Shown: positions 49,806 through 61,132 of the stretch, piece after piece
Numbering within the stretch: the stretch's first letter is position 1
How the letters are laid out: every line of letters starts with the position of its first letter
Assembly (NCBI GenBank): GCA_003255065.1
Contig: QAOA01004174.1
Coordinates: forward strand, 25,980-89,979
Reading direction: 5' to 3'
Origin: Cercis canadensis
Lineage: Eukaryota > Streptophyta > Magnoliopsida > Fabales > Fabaceae
DNA: 64,000 nucleotides
Program-made: the position numbers and the translations under genes
Notes under the pieces: generated by a model
Told to the model about the DNA's origin: nothing
Seen by the model: the letters and a program-made list of their open reading frames with translations, nothing else
Databases searched by the model: none

Positions 49806-51538
49806 AGAAACAGAATGCACTGTTTCACTAAAGTTAAAATTTAGGTTTTAAAATTTCTCATGGCTCATTATCCGTGAGAAAGTCTGTGAGAAATTTGTAA
49901 TGTTATAACCCATCCGAGCCCTATTTCCTCTTCTCATTTCACCAAGTTTTTCACCTCTTTTCACTATTCTTTCTTCTCTTCCCCCTCCAAGATTTGCTTT
50001 GTGGCGGTTCCTTCCCATTTCCGGCGACTCCCTTCAATTTCCGACAGTATTGCAAGCTTCTCCGGAGTTACAAAGCATGGACCTAATCCTTCCTTCTTGA
50101 GGTAAGTGTTTGAATACCCAAATCCCCTTTTTCATTTTGACTTGGGTTATTTTATTTTGATTATTTTGTTTTAATTGGTGGATTTAGGTTATAATGATAT
50201 GTAGAAGTAGTTAAATTACATAATTATGAATTGGAGGCATGATTAGTTGTTTATGTTGATTCCGAAATTGGGATGCCCAAATTGACAATGTGTAGATTTT
50301 ATTTTGTTAAATTTGTTTAGGGGTTTGTTGTATGGGTGGTTTGAGGTTGTTTTATGATTTTTTGGTATTTTTTTTTGATGAATTATGAAATTTATGTACT
50401 CTTGGGGTAATTATGTCCAAATTTAAGAATAGGAAATATGGATGATGTAAAAAAAATTTAGTTGAATTTCTTTAGGGCTTTTAATGTATGATATGATTAG
50501 TTTAGTTTTTTATTAATTTGTGATTTTTTGGATAGATTTTTTTGAATTTTTGGATAGATATTTGTGATTTTTCTTTATGTATGAGTGTTTTTGGATGTAT
50601 ATGCTCATTTTGTAGTTATTAAAGCTGCTGTTATCATTCTTAGAAATGAATATCTTTCTTGCAACATATTTATGTGATTTATAGAGCAAATTCAGGCTTT
50701 CAAATTCTTGTCATTGTGCTTAGTGACTATGGAAAAGTGAGGAAGTGGTCAAAATTTGACTTGCATGGCCAAAATTATTAGTTATCTTTGTTTTTGACTT
50801 TGAGTGACTATGTGTTGATCCAGTGATGTTCAATCTAAGGCATTTCAAGCTGTTAAATGTTTGTTCATCTACCCAATTTTTTTTCATGCTTGGCAAGTGT
50901 ATGATAATATTTTAGTACCAAGTCCATGAGGAATGTTGGAGACAATGAAGTCATCAACAAGGCAATTGAGAAGTTGGGGAAAGGGCACAAGGAGCATACT
51001 GCAGCCTATGGTGAAGGCAATTATGCCAATTCTGTACTAGATCTTGGGAAAAATCAATGATAATGTAGAATAGTTGGAAAATTGCCTCTACTTTTTTTAT
51101 TTTATGGGGATTTTTTTTTGTTTTGTTCTAAGTCTAGGGTTGGGGAATTTCATTAATTTAGAGTTAGTTTCTTATCATTGCTTGAGTTCGTTTTTGTTTT
51201 TGATTATAAAATGTGTAAAGTCCAAGACCAAATTTTGTAAAGTTTGTTTTAATGTGGTAATATATGATTTTTTGTTAACATTTATTTGGATTTTTGTTTT
51301 CCCTTTTTGTAATTTCTTTAGTATTGACATAAGAAACCAGTAAAAAAAAAATTAAGGAATTTCTCACGGAATATTTCTCACGCCAAAAGTAATTCCGTTA
51401 GAAATTTGGTTTGTCACACGATTTTTTCTCCCCGCCTTAAAATTCGTGTGACAATCCGTGAGAAATTTGTTTCTTACGGAATTTTGGGCATTTTCTCACA
51501 GATTTTGTCCATGAGAAAATGTCTATTTTCTTGTAGTG
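49806..51538. mobile_element. Non-autonomous CACTA (En/Spm-like) element, left end in the gap
   Basis: The right terminus at 51538 reads, in complement, CACTACAAGAAAATAGAC, the canonical CACTA end. Subterminal motifs of the TTTCTCACGGAAT / CCGTGAGAAA kind occur repeatedly at 51355-51510 and again at 49855-49895, near the other end. No transposase is present. The interior has a 5'UTR-like tract with a strong donor (CTTGAG|GTAAGTG, near 50103) and a glutamine synthetase exon fragment. The element sits inside the 3' LTR of the copia element to its right. Confidence 0.75.
50916..51060 (+). pseudogene. Captured glutamine synthetase exon fragment
   Basis: After an AG acceptor the frame reads [20 protein letters not shown] then [15 protein letters not shown]. 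This is the cytosolic glutamine synthetase segment that precedes the ERRLTGRHETA active-site loop. The match stops at GEGN (51022) and continues with unrelated codons to a TGA at 51058-51060. Only about 36 residues are present, with the original intron boundary kept, so it was captured from genomic DNA rather than mRNA. It cannot make an enzyme. Confidence 0.8.
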
Positions 51539-51584
51539 TGAAATCTAACTTGGAGTAGCTGGAAAAAAGGTTCAAACATTGATA
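51539..51584 (-). repeat. Truncated copia 3' LTR (first ~46 bp) and adjoining PPT
   Basis: The complement reads ATCAATGTTTGAACC...CCAGCTACTCCAAGTTAGATTTCA, matching the outer end of the 5' LTR (near 56703-56746). It is cut by the CACTA terminus at 51538. The purine tract AAGGAGGAGAA (complement of 51585-51595) is the polypurine tract. Confidence 0.75.
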
Positions 51585-53047
51585 TTCTCCTCCTTGAAGT
51601 TTTTTCTTGATACTCTAAGTTGCAGACTGAGAAATTCAAATCTCCCTTTTGGAAGAACTTTAGTGAAAATGTCTACTAATTGATATTTTGTAGGGCAATA
51701 CATCAATTCAACTTCTCCATCATTTTCCACTTCTCAAATGAAATTATATTTCACCTTAATGTGTTTTGTCTTCCCATGATTGACTAGATTTTTTACAATT
51801 GCAATTGCTGACTTGTTATCACAGTATATTCTAGTAGCTTTCACTTGTTCTTGTCTCAAATCTTTTAATATTTTTCTGAGCCAAATGGGCTTGATTCATA
51901 ATATTAGAAGCAGTTATGTACTCTGCCTTGGCAATGGATTGAGCCACAATGTCTTGCTTCCTTGAATTCCATGAAAATATACTTGAGCCAAGAGAAAATG
52001 CATAGCCATAAGTGCTTATCATATCATCAACTGAACCAGCATAATCACTATTAGTAAAACGATGCAAATTAATTTCATTTTGATCTTCTAACCATACTCC
52101 ATAGTCAGTTGTGCCTTTGATGTATCTCAATACCCTTTTAGTTGCACCAAAGCGAATATGACGTGGAGATTGCATAAATCTGGATAGAAGACTAGCAGCA
52201 TACATAAGGTCATGCCTTTTAGTTGTCAAGTATAATAAGCTTCCAACCAAGCTTCTATATTGTTGTTCATTTGCTTTTGCACAGCCATCATCCTTCTATA
52301 GTTGCTCATTAACTACCAAAGGAGTTGAAACTGGTTTATAATGCAGCATTTTGAATTTTTTTGAGGATTTTTTCTTCATATTTCTTCTATGATATGAAAA
52401 TGCTATCCACTTTTTAAGTGATCTCCATGCCAAGAAAATAGTTCGTATAACCATGATTAGTTATCTCAAAATTTTTCATCATCTCAAGCTTGAAGCTCTG
52501 AATTAGTTTTGAACTACTCTCAGTTAACAAGAAGTCATCTACGTACAAGGATAAAATGAGAATCTCATAATTGGAAGTTGTCTTGACATAGTGAGCGGGC
52601 TCACTAGCACTTCTCACAAAGCCTTTCTTAATGAAATAAGCATATATTTTGCTGTACTAGGCTCTTGGAGTCTGTTTTAGACCATATAAGGCCTTCTTGA
52701 GTCTATAGACATAGTCTTACTTTCCTTTAACCACAAAGCCCTCAGGCTGGTCAATATAAACTTCTGCTAAGTAGCCATTTGAGAATGCTAACTTTACATC
52801 TAATTGATATATCTTACACCCCTTTTAAGCAGCCAAGGCAATCAAGGTTCTGAGGGTGTCATGCCGAGCAACTGGTGCAAATGTATCATGATAATCTACT
52901 CTAGCTTCTTGAGCTTCTGGATTGTTCTATCTTGGTTCAACATGTCTCTATATATCCATTTCATTCTAATCACCTTTTTATGCTCTGGTCTAGGAACTAA
53001 TTCCCATATATGTTTCATTCATTTCAATCATGTTTAATTTCTCCACT

Positions 53048-53842
53048 CACTGTTGATACCCTGATGCGAATCAGCTTGCTACACGCCCTAACCCTAGGAG
53101 TGTTCATGATCCCTTGCTTGGAGTTGGAGGCCCGATGACTAGAAGCAGAGCTAAGTGAGTGAGAGAGACATTATTGAGCCTAGTCCAAGAGGTGTAGACC
53201 AAAGAAAGAGCAGTTGGGCCAAGTTCAGAGTTGAGATGGATCACTTATCTGTCTCTTGTAGAAGATGCACATGGGCTAGCTTGGAGCCCAAGTTTGGAGC
53301 AGGCCAAAGAAAGAGCAGCTGGGCCAAGTTCAGAGTTGAGATGGATCACTTATCTGTCTCTTGTAGAAGATGCACATAGGCCAGCTTGGAGCCCAAGTTT
53401 GGAGTAGGCAAAAAATTATGTTTAATTTAATTAGTTTTATTTTTGTGCCTTTATGTTTATGGGCCAAAATGTTTAATTAGTTTTAAATTTGTTTTTAATA
53501 TTTTGGGCCTTTATGTCTATGGGCCCAACTGGGTATTAGGGTTTTATTAACATCCTTAGAGGATCCATCATACCTTGTAGCCTCCTAGCCGAATTGCCTA
53601 TATAAGGAATTCGTGTATGCCTTTGCAAAACAGTTTTGAGATTAATAGTATTCAGTTTCTGAATTATTGAGTTTCTCTGAATTGAGAGCTTCCCTGTTGT
53701 TCTTGGGCAAAGAACTTGAACTTGAACTTACCAAGGATCCTTCCTTGCTAAGGGTTCACCCTATTGCGATAACCAAGGTCATCTCACAATTTGGTATCCA
53801 GACACTTCGTTTCGATCCTTCGGGTACGCGAACGCATCATAC
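53048..53842 (+). mobile_element. 795-bp insertion: Ty3 pol tail, single internal LTR, PBS and leader; TSD CCACT
   Basis: CCACT occurs at 53043-53047 and 53843-53847. Removing the insert and one CCACT restores copia RT codons ...SKQEEWRN..., so the borders are exact. On the plus strand the insert starts with a frame ending GGPMTRSRAK and a stop (about 53060-53156), typical of a Ty3/gypsy pol C-terminus. Two 105-bp tandem copies follow (53201-53305, 53306-53410). Then comes an LTR-like segment from about 53418 to 53794 with TATATAAGG at about 53600. Next is TTTGGTATCCAGACAC, like a degenerate initiator-Met PBS, and a short leader ending GCATCATAC. The LTR is internal, not terminal. Confidence 0.7.
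53201..53410 (+). repeat. Two tandem 105-bp copies
   Basis: AAAGAAAGAGCAGTTGGGCC... restarts at 53306 as AAAGAAAGAGCAGCTGGGCC.... The frame downstream of the Ty3 pol tail runs through them. They are part of the 795-bp insert. Confidence 0.8.
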
Positions 53843-56407
53843 CCACTCCTCTTGCTTTGAGGCTTCATTGAAGTTGTTGGGCTCCAAAATTGCAAAGTTG
53901 CATATTTCAAATACATATCTTGCAGGTGATTCAGATGAATTAGTGTCACTTCTTGGTGAAGAACTAGGTGAATTTGAAGAACTTTTATGTGGAGTAGTAG
54001 CCTCTTAATCAAAACTTGATTCTTGATTAGATGGTTCAATTTGCTTTGGGATTTCAGTTTTTGGTTACTCAGAAGGCATTAAAAGAACCTTCTTTTCTAT
54101 TTTAGACTCATTCTAATTCCAAATTGCATCTTCGTCAACTTGCACATCTCTACAAACAACAATTTTTCAGTTCTGATGTTGTACACTCTATACCCTTTTG
54201 TTTGGGTTCTATAGCCAAGGAAAATCCCTTTGTGAAGACTTCTCTTCCAATTTACTTCTTTTTTCAGTTGGTACATGCATAAAACATGGAGATCCAAATA
54301 CTTTCAAGTGTTTAGCAGTTGGTTTATGGCTAGACCAGGCTTCTAGGGGAGTTTCTCCATCTAAGGCTCTTGTAGGCAATCTGTTTTGTAGGTAGACATT
54401 GGTATATACTGCTTTAGCCCAAAATTTCTTAGGCAAGGTTTTCTCCATCAACATACACCCTTGCCATTTCCATAACTATCCAATTCTTCCTTTCAGAAAC
54501 CCCATTTTGTTCAGGGGTATAGGCTGCTATAAGTTGATGCTCCATAACTTCTTCACAAAATTAGTTGAAATCATGTGAGTTGTACTCAATGCCTTTATCA
54601 AAACGAAGAGTTTTCATTTTGCATCCACTTTGATTCTCCACCAATGTCTTGAATTTTTTTGAAAATGTTGAAGACATCAGATTTATGTCTTGTGAAGTGT
54701 ACCCAAGTCATCCTTGTGTAATCATCAATGTAGAGAATGAAATATTTATTTTGGCTCAGTGATGCTGTCTTCATAGGGCCACATACATCAATATCAACAA
54801 GTTCAAGTTTTTCATTGCCTCTCCATGCCTTCCCAAATGGAAAGATTGTATATGTTGTTTCCCCATTTGACAAGGCTCACAAATCTCTTTGCATTCATGG
54901 ATAAGTGGTAAATCTCTTACCATGTTTCTCTTTTAGAAATCAGATTGCATTCAAGTGATAGTGCCCATATCTTCAATGCCATAGCATTGTCTATCAATTG
55001 ACATCTTTAAAGCATTGTCAGAAATGTGCATCCATTGGAGAGGAAAATTCTTGTTCTGCATAGTTATCCTTGCAATTTCTTTACCATTAGAATCATAAAT
55101 AGCACAGTAACCATGCTCAAAGCAAATAGAATAGCCATTGTTCATCATTTGAGCTACACTAAACAAATTTTGATCTAGAGTTGGAATTGAGAAAACATCT
55201 TTAATATACTTTGTACCTTTTCTAGTCTGATCAGCAACTGTTCCTCTTCCAGCTGTCTTTACAACGGCTCCATTTCCCATCTTTATTGGAATTTTAACTG
55301 AGGTATCAAGCTCGCAGAAAATCTTTGGGTTGTGAGTCATATGGCTTGTGTAGCCACTGCCAACAAGCCAAGTTTCTTTGGAACTAGTTTGTGAAGGTTG
55401 AAAAGCAAGAAACATATGATCTTCTTTATTTTCAGCAGCATGAGCCAGCTGGTTTTGTTGTTGTTGGTGAGAAGACTGCCTATTCTTCAACATGCAATTT
55501 CTCTCTATGTGCCCAAACTCTTTACACTGTCTGCTTTCCTTTAAACCAACAATCCTTCTCCAAGTGATTTGTCTTCTTGCAAACCCTACAAGGTAGAAAT
55601 TTTCCTTTTATCTTTGGTTTTTGGGAACTTGCAAAAATTTCACTCAATTCATTCCCTTGCTTCTTATCCCTTACTACAACAAATGGTTTAGTTTATGTTT
55701 TAATTGAAAAGATCCTTCTGCAGGTGTTGAAGATTTGGTACTCAACTTTTGTTCTACTGCTTCTAAAGTTCTAATTAATTGAGTGACTCTCATAATCTTG
55801 AAATCTGTTGTCTCTTTAAAAGCAAAAAACTTTGAATCATATTTTTCAGGCAAGCTGATCAATATTGTGTCAAACAATTCTCTGGTTTGTAATGGAGTCA
55901 CCATAAAGCTTCATTTGATTAACAATTTCATGAATTCTGGAATGATACTCTTTTATTGATTCACTTTCTTATTCTTTAATTAAATTCTCAAATTCTATTC
56001 TCAAAATTTGTAGTTTAATGGCTGTTACCTTTGGTGTCCCTTGAAACTCCTATTGTAAAATACTTCAAGCTTTGTTTGCAGTTTGTGCATCAACAACTCT
56101 TAGAAACAATGCATCAGTAAGTGCAGATTGAATGAGAAACAAAGCCTGCTTTTATCTTCCTTCAACTTCTTTCTTTGGTCCTCTGTGATTTCTACTCCCT
56201 CTACTGCTGGTTCATAACCCTTCTCAACTATCTCCCATAAATCACAAGCCATAAGAAAGGCTTTAATTTTGATAGCCCAGTGATCATAGTTTTCTCCTCC
56301 AAAAGATGGAGGTGCTGGAAGTGGAACACTAGAGATAGCCATCGTATCAGCTACTCAATCTTCAATAGAGGCACTGTAATCAAGTTTCTTTTGGCTCTTA
56401 AGATGCT

Positions 56408-56424
56408 AGGGCTCTGATACCACT
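56408..56424 (-). other. Copia primer-binding site
   Basis: The complement reads AGTGGTATCAGAGC directly after the LTR end CCAACA. TGGTATCAGAGC is the standard complement of initiator Met tRNA used by copia elements to prime reverse transcription. Confidence 0.85.
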
Positions 56425-56746
56425 TGTTGGCTTTGTAAATCCTGCAATATATGATCAATTCCTTACAAGAGTCACCATAAAGCTTACTGCAGAAGTTTTC
56501 TCTATCACTTTCTGAACTGTTCTACAAAGCTTTTTATTGGATACAAGACAGCTAATTAGTTTAATATACATGAAATCAGCATATTGTAACTTGTGGTCCA
56601 TATTATTTACAATACAAAAGATTTTTCTAGGATAATACCTACACACAACATATCAGTTCATACATTAGTTATAAAATATATAATACATAGCAAAAGGAAT
56701 ATGTGAAATTTGGCTTGGAGTAACCGAAAAGAAGCAAACATTGACA
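56425..56746 (-). mobile_element. Copia 5' LTR (~322 bp)
   Basis: On the minus strand it begins TGTCAATGTTTGCTTC and ends ACAAAGCCAACA next to the primer-binding site. Its outer end matches the truncated 3' LTR at 51539-51584 with several differences, so the insertion is old. The start could be two bases further out (TGTGTC). Confidence 0.7.
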
Positions 56747-58399
56747 CATAGAAAAGAAAATTTTGGGTGAGAAACTCAAAACATATTAAATTAAGGGGAA
56801 GAAAAAAGTGGCTGAAGAACTTGAACCAGATTATATAAGAGAAAGTAGTAGTGGGTAAACAACCTACAGCTGAGGCAAATCTGGATGCAAAGTATTCCAA
56901 TATTGCTCCAGATGTTGCAACCAAAGGTAAAGAAAAGTTATTTGAATCCTCCAATATTGAAAATCCTTCAAACGAAATTGAAATTCACCCCTTTCCTACT
57001 AATAACTCGAAAAAAGACAGATTTTATCCTTAACTATTGCAGAAAAAGATTCCCTACTACACAAGCCATATGTGGGCATCATAATGCCCAAAAAAAGACA
57101 GAGAGCCATGGCCAGACAAGATTTGGAAGAGATGATTGTTGCACAGCCTAATGCTGTTCTAGCCAACAACGTTCTGCGCTGTAGAATCAATGTTGAAGCC
57201 TTCCTTCGTTGGATCCATAATTGGGCTATGTCCAATTAGCCACCAAGGCAGCAAAGGTACAATTCTCTAGAGGTTATGGCTCCCTATTAAATTTTAAAAT
57301 TTTAATTAACTATAATTTTGAATGGAGCTATCAAAAAATTATTCTAGATGAAATATTTAAACTTTCTACAATTTAAACCCTGAATTTAAAAGATTATTTC
57401 AAAGAGAATTAAGACTTAGACATAAGAGACTCTCTTATTTAGCAGTATAATGTCAAACCAACATAAAGATAGACTTAATCCCTGGTTTTGACCAGCCATT
57501 ACTGGAGTAAAAATTATCATAGGTATTTTAAGCACCTTCTAAGGAATCTAGAAGAAGATCATAAAAATAATATATGTATGTATATATATGTATATAGTGC
57601 ATAGTGCATATTCAGTAGTATTTTGTTGAAGATCTCACTCTAGGTTGATAGCATAAGCTAATGGTATATATGTACGAAAAGGCAATGATACCTTCCCAAT
57701 CACATCACAAAATATTGCTTAAGAAAACAGAAAAATTGAAATTATCTATTTTTGATAATGAATAGAAAAATGTATTAATCAAAAAGCAACAATCGTGTAT
57801 GATTATGCTAATTAATTCATCACGTCCTGATACAAGTTTGACTCTTTTTGGAAAAATATCTCTCTAATATCTCAATCACCCAATTCCCAGACCACTATTT
57901 GTTTTTTGTTTTTTTTAACAACCAAATAAGTTAAGGAGTTAGATAAACTGTTTCAGCTGCCTTCTAACAAAAAATATGAACAAGATTCAAACTAAAATAT
58001 TTTTCGTCAAAGCAACTCAAACCCAATTGAGTCAACTGTTATTGACAAAGTAAAGTGCGTTTAAGATAGTAACCAAAATATAGTTTAACAGTAGATTCTT
58101 TACACTTCCATTGACTTCTATTTTGGCGCATACCCTAGCATTTAAAAAAAAAAAAAAAAAAAACTCTACAAGCAATAGCCTGTGTTTAAAAACATCATTA
58201 TCTAAAAAGTTGCAAGAATGCAAATTTTAGTGATACTATCCTCAGTTTAGCACCAAGTTCCAACCATTTTGCCCAAACCCCTAGGGTACCAACTTTCAAG
58301 TTTTTACCCTCTGAGTTGCAAGCTTCTTGAAAAGTCGCATCCACAAAGGCAAGAGAGATTCATATGTACCGAAATGGAAGCCGATAAAAGGGTTTCAGA
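56747..58399. other. Spacer, nothing assignable
   Basis: A plus-strand frame near 56840-57033 (VVVGKQPTAEANLDAKYS) and one near 57085-57237 (NAVLANNVLRCRINVEAFLRW) look codon-like but match no family I know. They may be transposon remains. The rest is AT-rich, with a poly-A run at 58143-58162. Confidence 0.4.
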
Positions 58400-58628
58400 C
58401 ATCTAACCTTCAAATCTATATCATTACTCTTTGGATTTGGGTTGAGAATCCATCAATTGAATCTTCGATAAATCTAGTTTTCTTGGAATAGAGTCCAGCG
58501 GCTGTGGTTTTGTGAGTCTTAATTCTCAATTATTTTGCTTCAATTTCAAATCCTTCATGTTCTTTTAGCCTGGGTTATTAGATGGATTTTAGATTTCTGA
58601 AATGCTTAATTAAATTCTTTACTAAATC

Positions 58629-59358
58629 TAGGGGTGGGCACGAGCCATAACGTCCTGGTGTCCCATCCCAGACCGATTACTTCAAGCCACTTCAGGATGG
58701 GAATGGGACAGGCTAAATTTTTTTTGGGATTGTCCCAGCCCGTCCCGAATATATTTAACTATGAGTTTTGCTCTTTTTCTGGGGATATTTGGAGTTATTT
58801 ACCGTTGGATTGAGTTGAAAACTTTTGAGTAAGCTCAGGGCACACTAATCTTCAATCTGAACGGTGGGATCGTGTGTTGGAGACTGGATCTCCAGAATCT
58901 GGGCAATTGACTACAACCTTCAAGCAACTTTGCTCCTTTTCTGGGCAGTTTTGTCCAATTCATGATGCATAGTTGTTCACTGTTGGATCAATTTGAAAGT
59001 TTGTGAGTACGTTCAATACACATTGATCTTCAATATGAACGGTGAGATTAGGCATCAGAGATTGGTTCTCTAGAATTTGGGCAGCCGACCAAAACCTTCA
59101 AGCAACTTTGCCCCTTTTTCTGGGCAGTTTTGTCAAATTGCTGATATGAAGTTTTCACCGTTGGATTGAGTTGAACATTTTTGGGTCAGTTCAAGACACA
59201 TTGATGTTCTATCTGAACGGTGTGATCATGCATATGAGACTTGTAGAAATCTCTAATTGCAAGTATTTGAGACAACCCATCCCATCCTAGTGACCAGGAC
59301 AATAGGTATGTGAGGATAGGACCGGGATAGGCCAAATCCCAGCCTGTACCCACCCCTA
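58629..59358. mobile_element. hAT-like non-autonomous element with three internal repeats
   Basis: The ends TAGGGGTGGGCAC and GTACCCACCCCTA form inverted repeats. The 8-bp flanks ACTAAATC (58621-58628) and AATGAATC (59359-59366) agree at 6 of 8. The mirrored arm of the F-box duplication lacks the element and has a single site there (ACTATATC then TATTTGG), which proves the insertion. Inside, a ~160-180-bp unit (CTTTTTCTGGG...CCGTTGGATTGAGTTGAA...CTGAACGGTG.GATC) occurs three times, from about 58766, 58931 and 59110. There is no transposase. Confidence 0.8.
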
Positions 59359-59449
59359 AATGAATCTATTTAGTTCTTAATGTTGATATCTATTTTATCT
59401 AAAATCCTTCCTAGCAAAATATTTCTTAAGAACTTTTTTACAAACATGC

Positions 59450-60216
59450 ATGGGTTCAAAGGCTAAAAAAAAATCAAACAGTTATAAACCGTGATGGAGA
59501 AGATCTCATTAGCAATTTGCCTGAACCTATTCTCGGTCACATAGTCAACTTCCTTCCCACATAGGATGTAGTTTGTACTAGTGTGCTAGCCAAAAGTTGA
59601 AAGTACAAATGGACATCCATCACCGGCATAGATGTGCATCATATTTTGACCCATCTAGATTGGGAGGAGGATGGGAGGGCAAGAGCACATTCCTTTGTCA
59701 TGTTTGTGAATAGAGTGCTCCAACAACTCTCGAGTTCAACTATTTGCAATTTTAGGCTTCATCTTTGACAAAGCCTAGATGATGCACATGATTTTACTGT
59801 GTGATTCTCTGATATCTAAAGATGTGGAGTCCATGAGCTAGAAATAAATTATGTACATGACATTCATGTTTTCCCTAGTAGTATTTTTGATTGCAGATCC
59901 CTTGTGAAATTGGTGCTTGAGATGGACTACTTTTCAATTAGAGTACAATCCTCTATTTGTTCTTCCAATCCTTCAAGCTCTTGTGCTTGTAGGAATTCTT
60001 GTGGTTGTGGGTGATATCTTTCTTCATTTGAAGGACCTGGTCCGTGGCTTCCCTGTGTTCGAATTATTTGAATCTTATAGATGTGATTGGTCAAATGTGA
60101 AGGATATCTCTATAAATGTGCATCTGCTTGAAACTTTCTATATGGATTACCTACATTTTAAATTTGACAAAATGAACGATAATCTTTTGCCATCAAAATA
60201 TTTTCACCCCATTTAA
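59450..60216 (+). pseudogene. F-box/LRR protein pseudogene, left copy
   Basis: F-box region: RDGEDLISNLPEPILGHIVN then FLPT, a stop, DVVCTSVLAKS, a TGA, then KYKWTSITGID. LRR/FBD-type text follows: FVMFVNRVL, STICNFRLHL, then WPNVKDISINVHLLETFYMD-like text near 60095-60165. It has at least four in-frame stops and several frame changes. Such proteins serve as substrate adaptors of SCF ubiquitin ligases. This copy is dead and ends near the palindrome centre. Confidence 0.8.
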
Positions 60217-61132
60217 GAGTATTCGCATACCAATTTAGTGGTACTGAAGACATCATCAAGATGTTTAGTACCACTAAATTGGTACAAAAAAACTCTTAAA
60301 TGGAGTACAAATATTTTGATGGCAGAAGACTTTGGTTCATCATCAAGGTGATCAAATTCAAAATGTGAGAAATCCATATAAAAAGTTTCAAGTAGCGGCG
60401 CATTTATAGAGGTATCATTCACATTGGATCAATCACAACTATAAAATTCAAATGATTTGAGCACAGGAAAGCCAAGCACCAAGTCCTTCAAATGAGAGGT
60501 TGGAGGTTTGGAAGACATAGAGGTTATACTTTGATGGAACAATGGATCTTGAGCACCAACTTAATGAGGAAGCTACCATAAAAAATACTACTGGGGAAGA
60601 CAAGAATGTTATATACATAAATTATTTCAAGCTCATGGACTCCACGTCTTAAGATATGAGTGAACCACATAGATGATTCATATAGCCTTTTCAAAAGATA
60701 AAGCCTGAAACTGCAAATAGTTGAACTTGAGAGTTATTGGAGCACTCTGTTCACAAACATAACAAAGGAATGTGTTCTTGCCCTCACTTCCTCTTCTCCA
60801 TCTTGATAGGTAAAAAAATCACGCAAGTCTATACAGGTGATGGATCTCCATTTGTAATTCTAGCTTTTGGCTAGCACACTAGTACAAACTGCATCCTTTA
60901 CAGGAAGAAAGTTGAGTATGTGATCAAGAATAGCTTTAGGCAAATCGTTAATGAGATCTTCTCCATCAAGGTTCATAGCTGTTTGATTCTTTTTTCTAGC
61001 ATCGATTGTAAAACAGTTCATGAGAAAAGATTTGCCAGCAAGGGTTTTAGATAAAATCATTGATTGACAAGAGTGAAATAAAGTAGATATCAACACTTTG
61101 AACCAAATAGATATAGTAAAGAATTTAAGCAT
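60213..61132 (-). pseudogene. F-box/LRR protein pseudogene, right copy
   Basis: F-box region MNLDGEDLINDLPKAILDHI then LNFLPVKDAVCTSVLAKS is intact, and is followed by TAG where Trp is expected (next codons NYKWRSI). Downstream LRR text survives in pieces, ending NDTSINAPLLETFYMDFSHF. The F-box itself (about 45 residues after the Met at 60983) is open, so a short F-box-only peptide could in principle be made. The full protein cannot. It is the mirror partner of the 59450-60216 copy. Confidence 0.8.

Larger units (their letters stand above)
51585..56342 (-). pseudogene. Ty1/copia gag-pol polyprotein, degenerate
   Basis: Domains in order, in several frames. Gag N-terminus from the ATG at 56342 (FGGENYDHWAIKIKAFLMACDLWEIV, DUF4219-like). 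UBN2-type Gag at 55674-55904. A CCHC knuckle (CRVCKKTNHLEKDC) near 55540-55590. Protease at about 55390 reads WLVGSGYTSHM, where the catalytic Asp of D-S/T-G is replaced by Gly. GAG-pre-integrase (CYAIYDSNGKEI) follows. The integrase core (LELVDIDVCGPM...YFILYIDDYTR) is at 54598-54873 and its tail at 54209-54454. RT follows (WELVPRPEHKKVI, then YVDD near 52540). RNase H is at 51831-52250 (DLMYAASLLSRFM...YGVWLED). Stops and frameshifts are spread throughout. A 795-bp insertion splits RT at 53048-53842. The order PR-INT-RT-RH identifies copia. Confidence 0.9.

Noticed and set aside
49406-49831. Open frames of 118-141 aa across the N gap
   Set aside because: They consist of undetermined bases and only a few real codons at each end.
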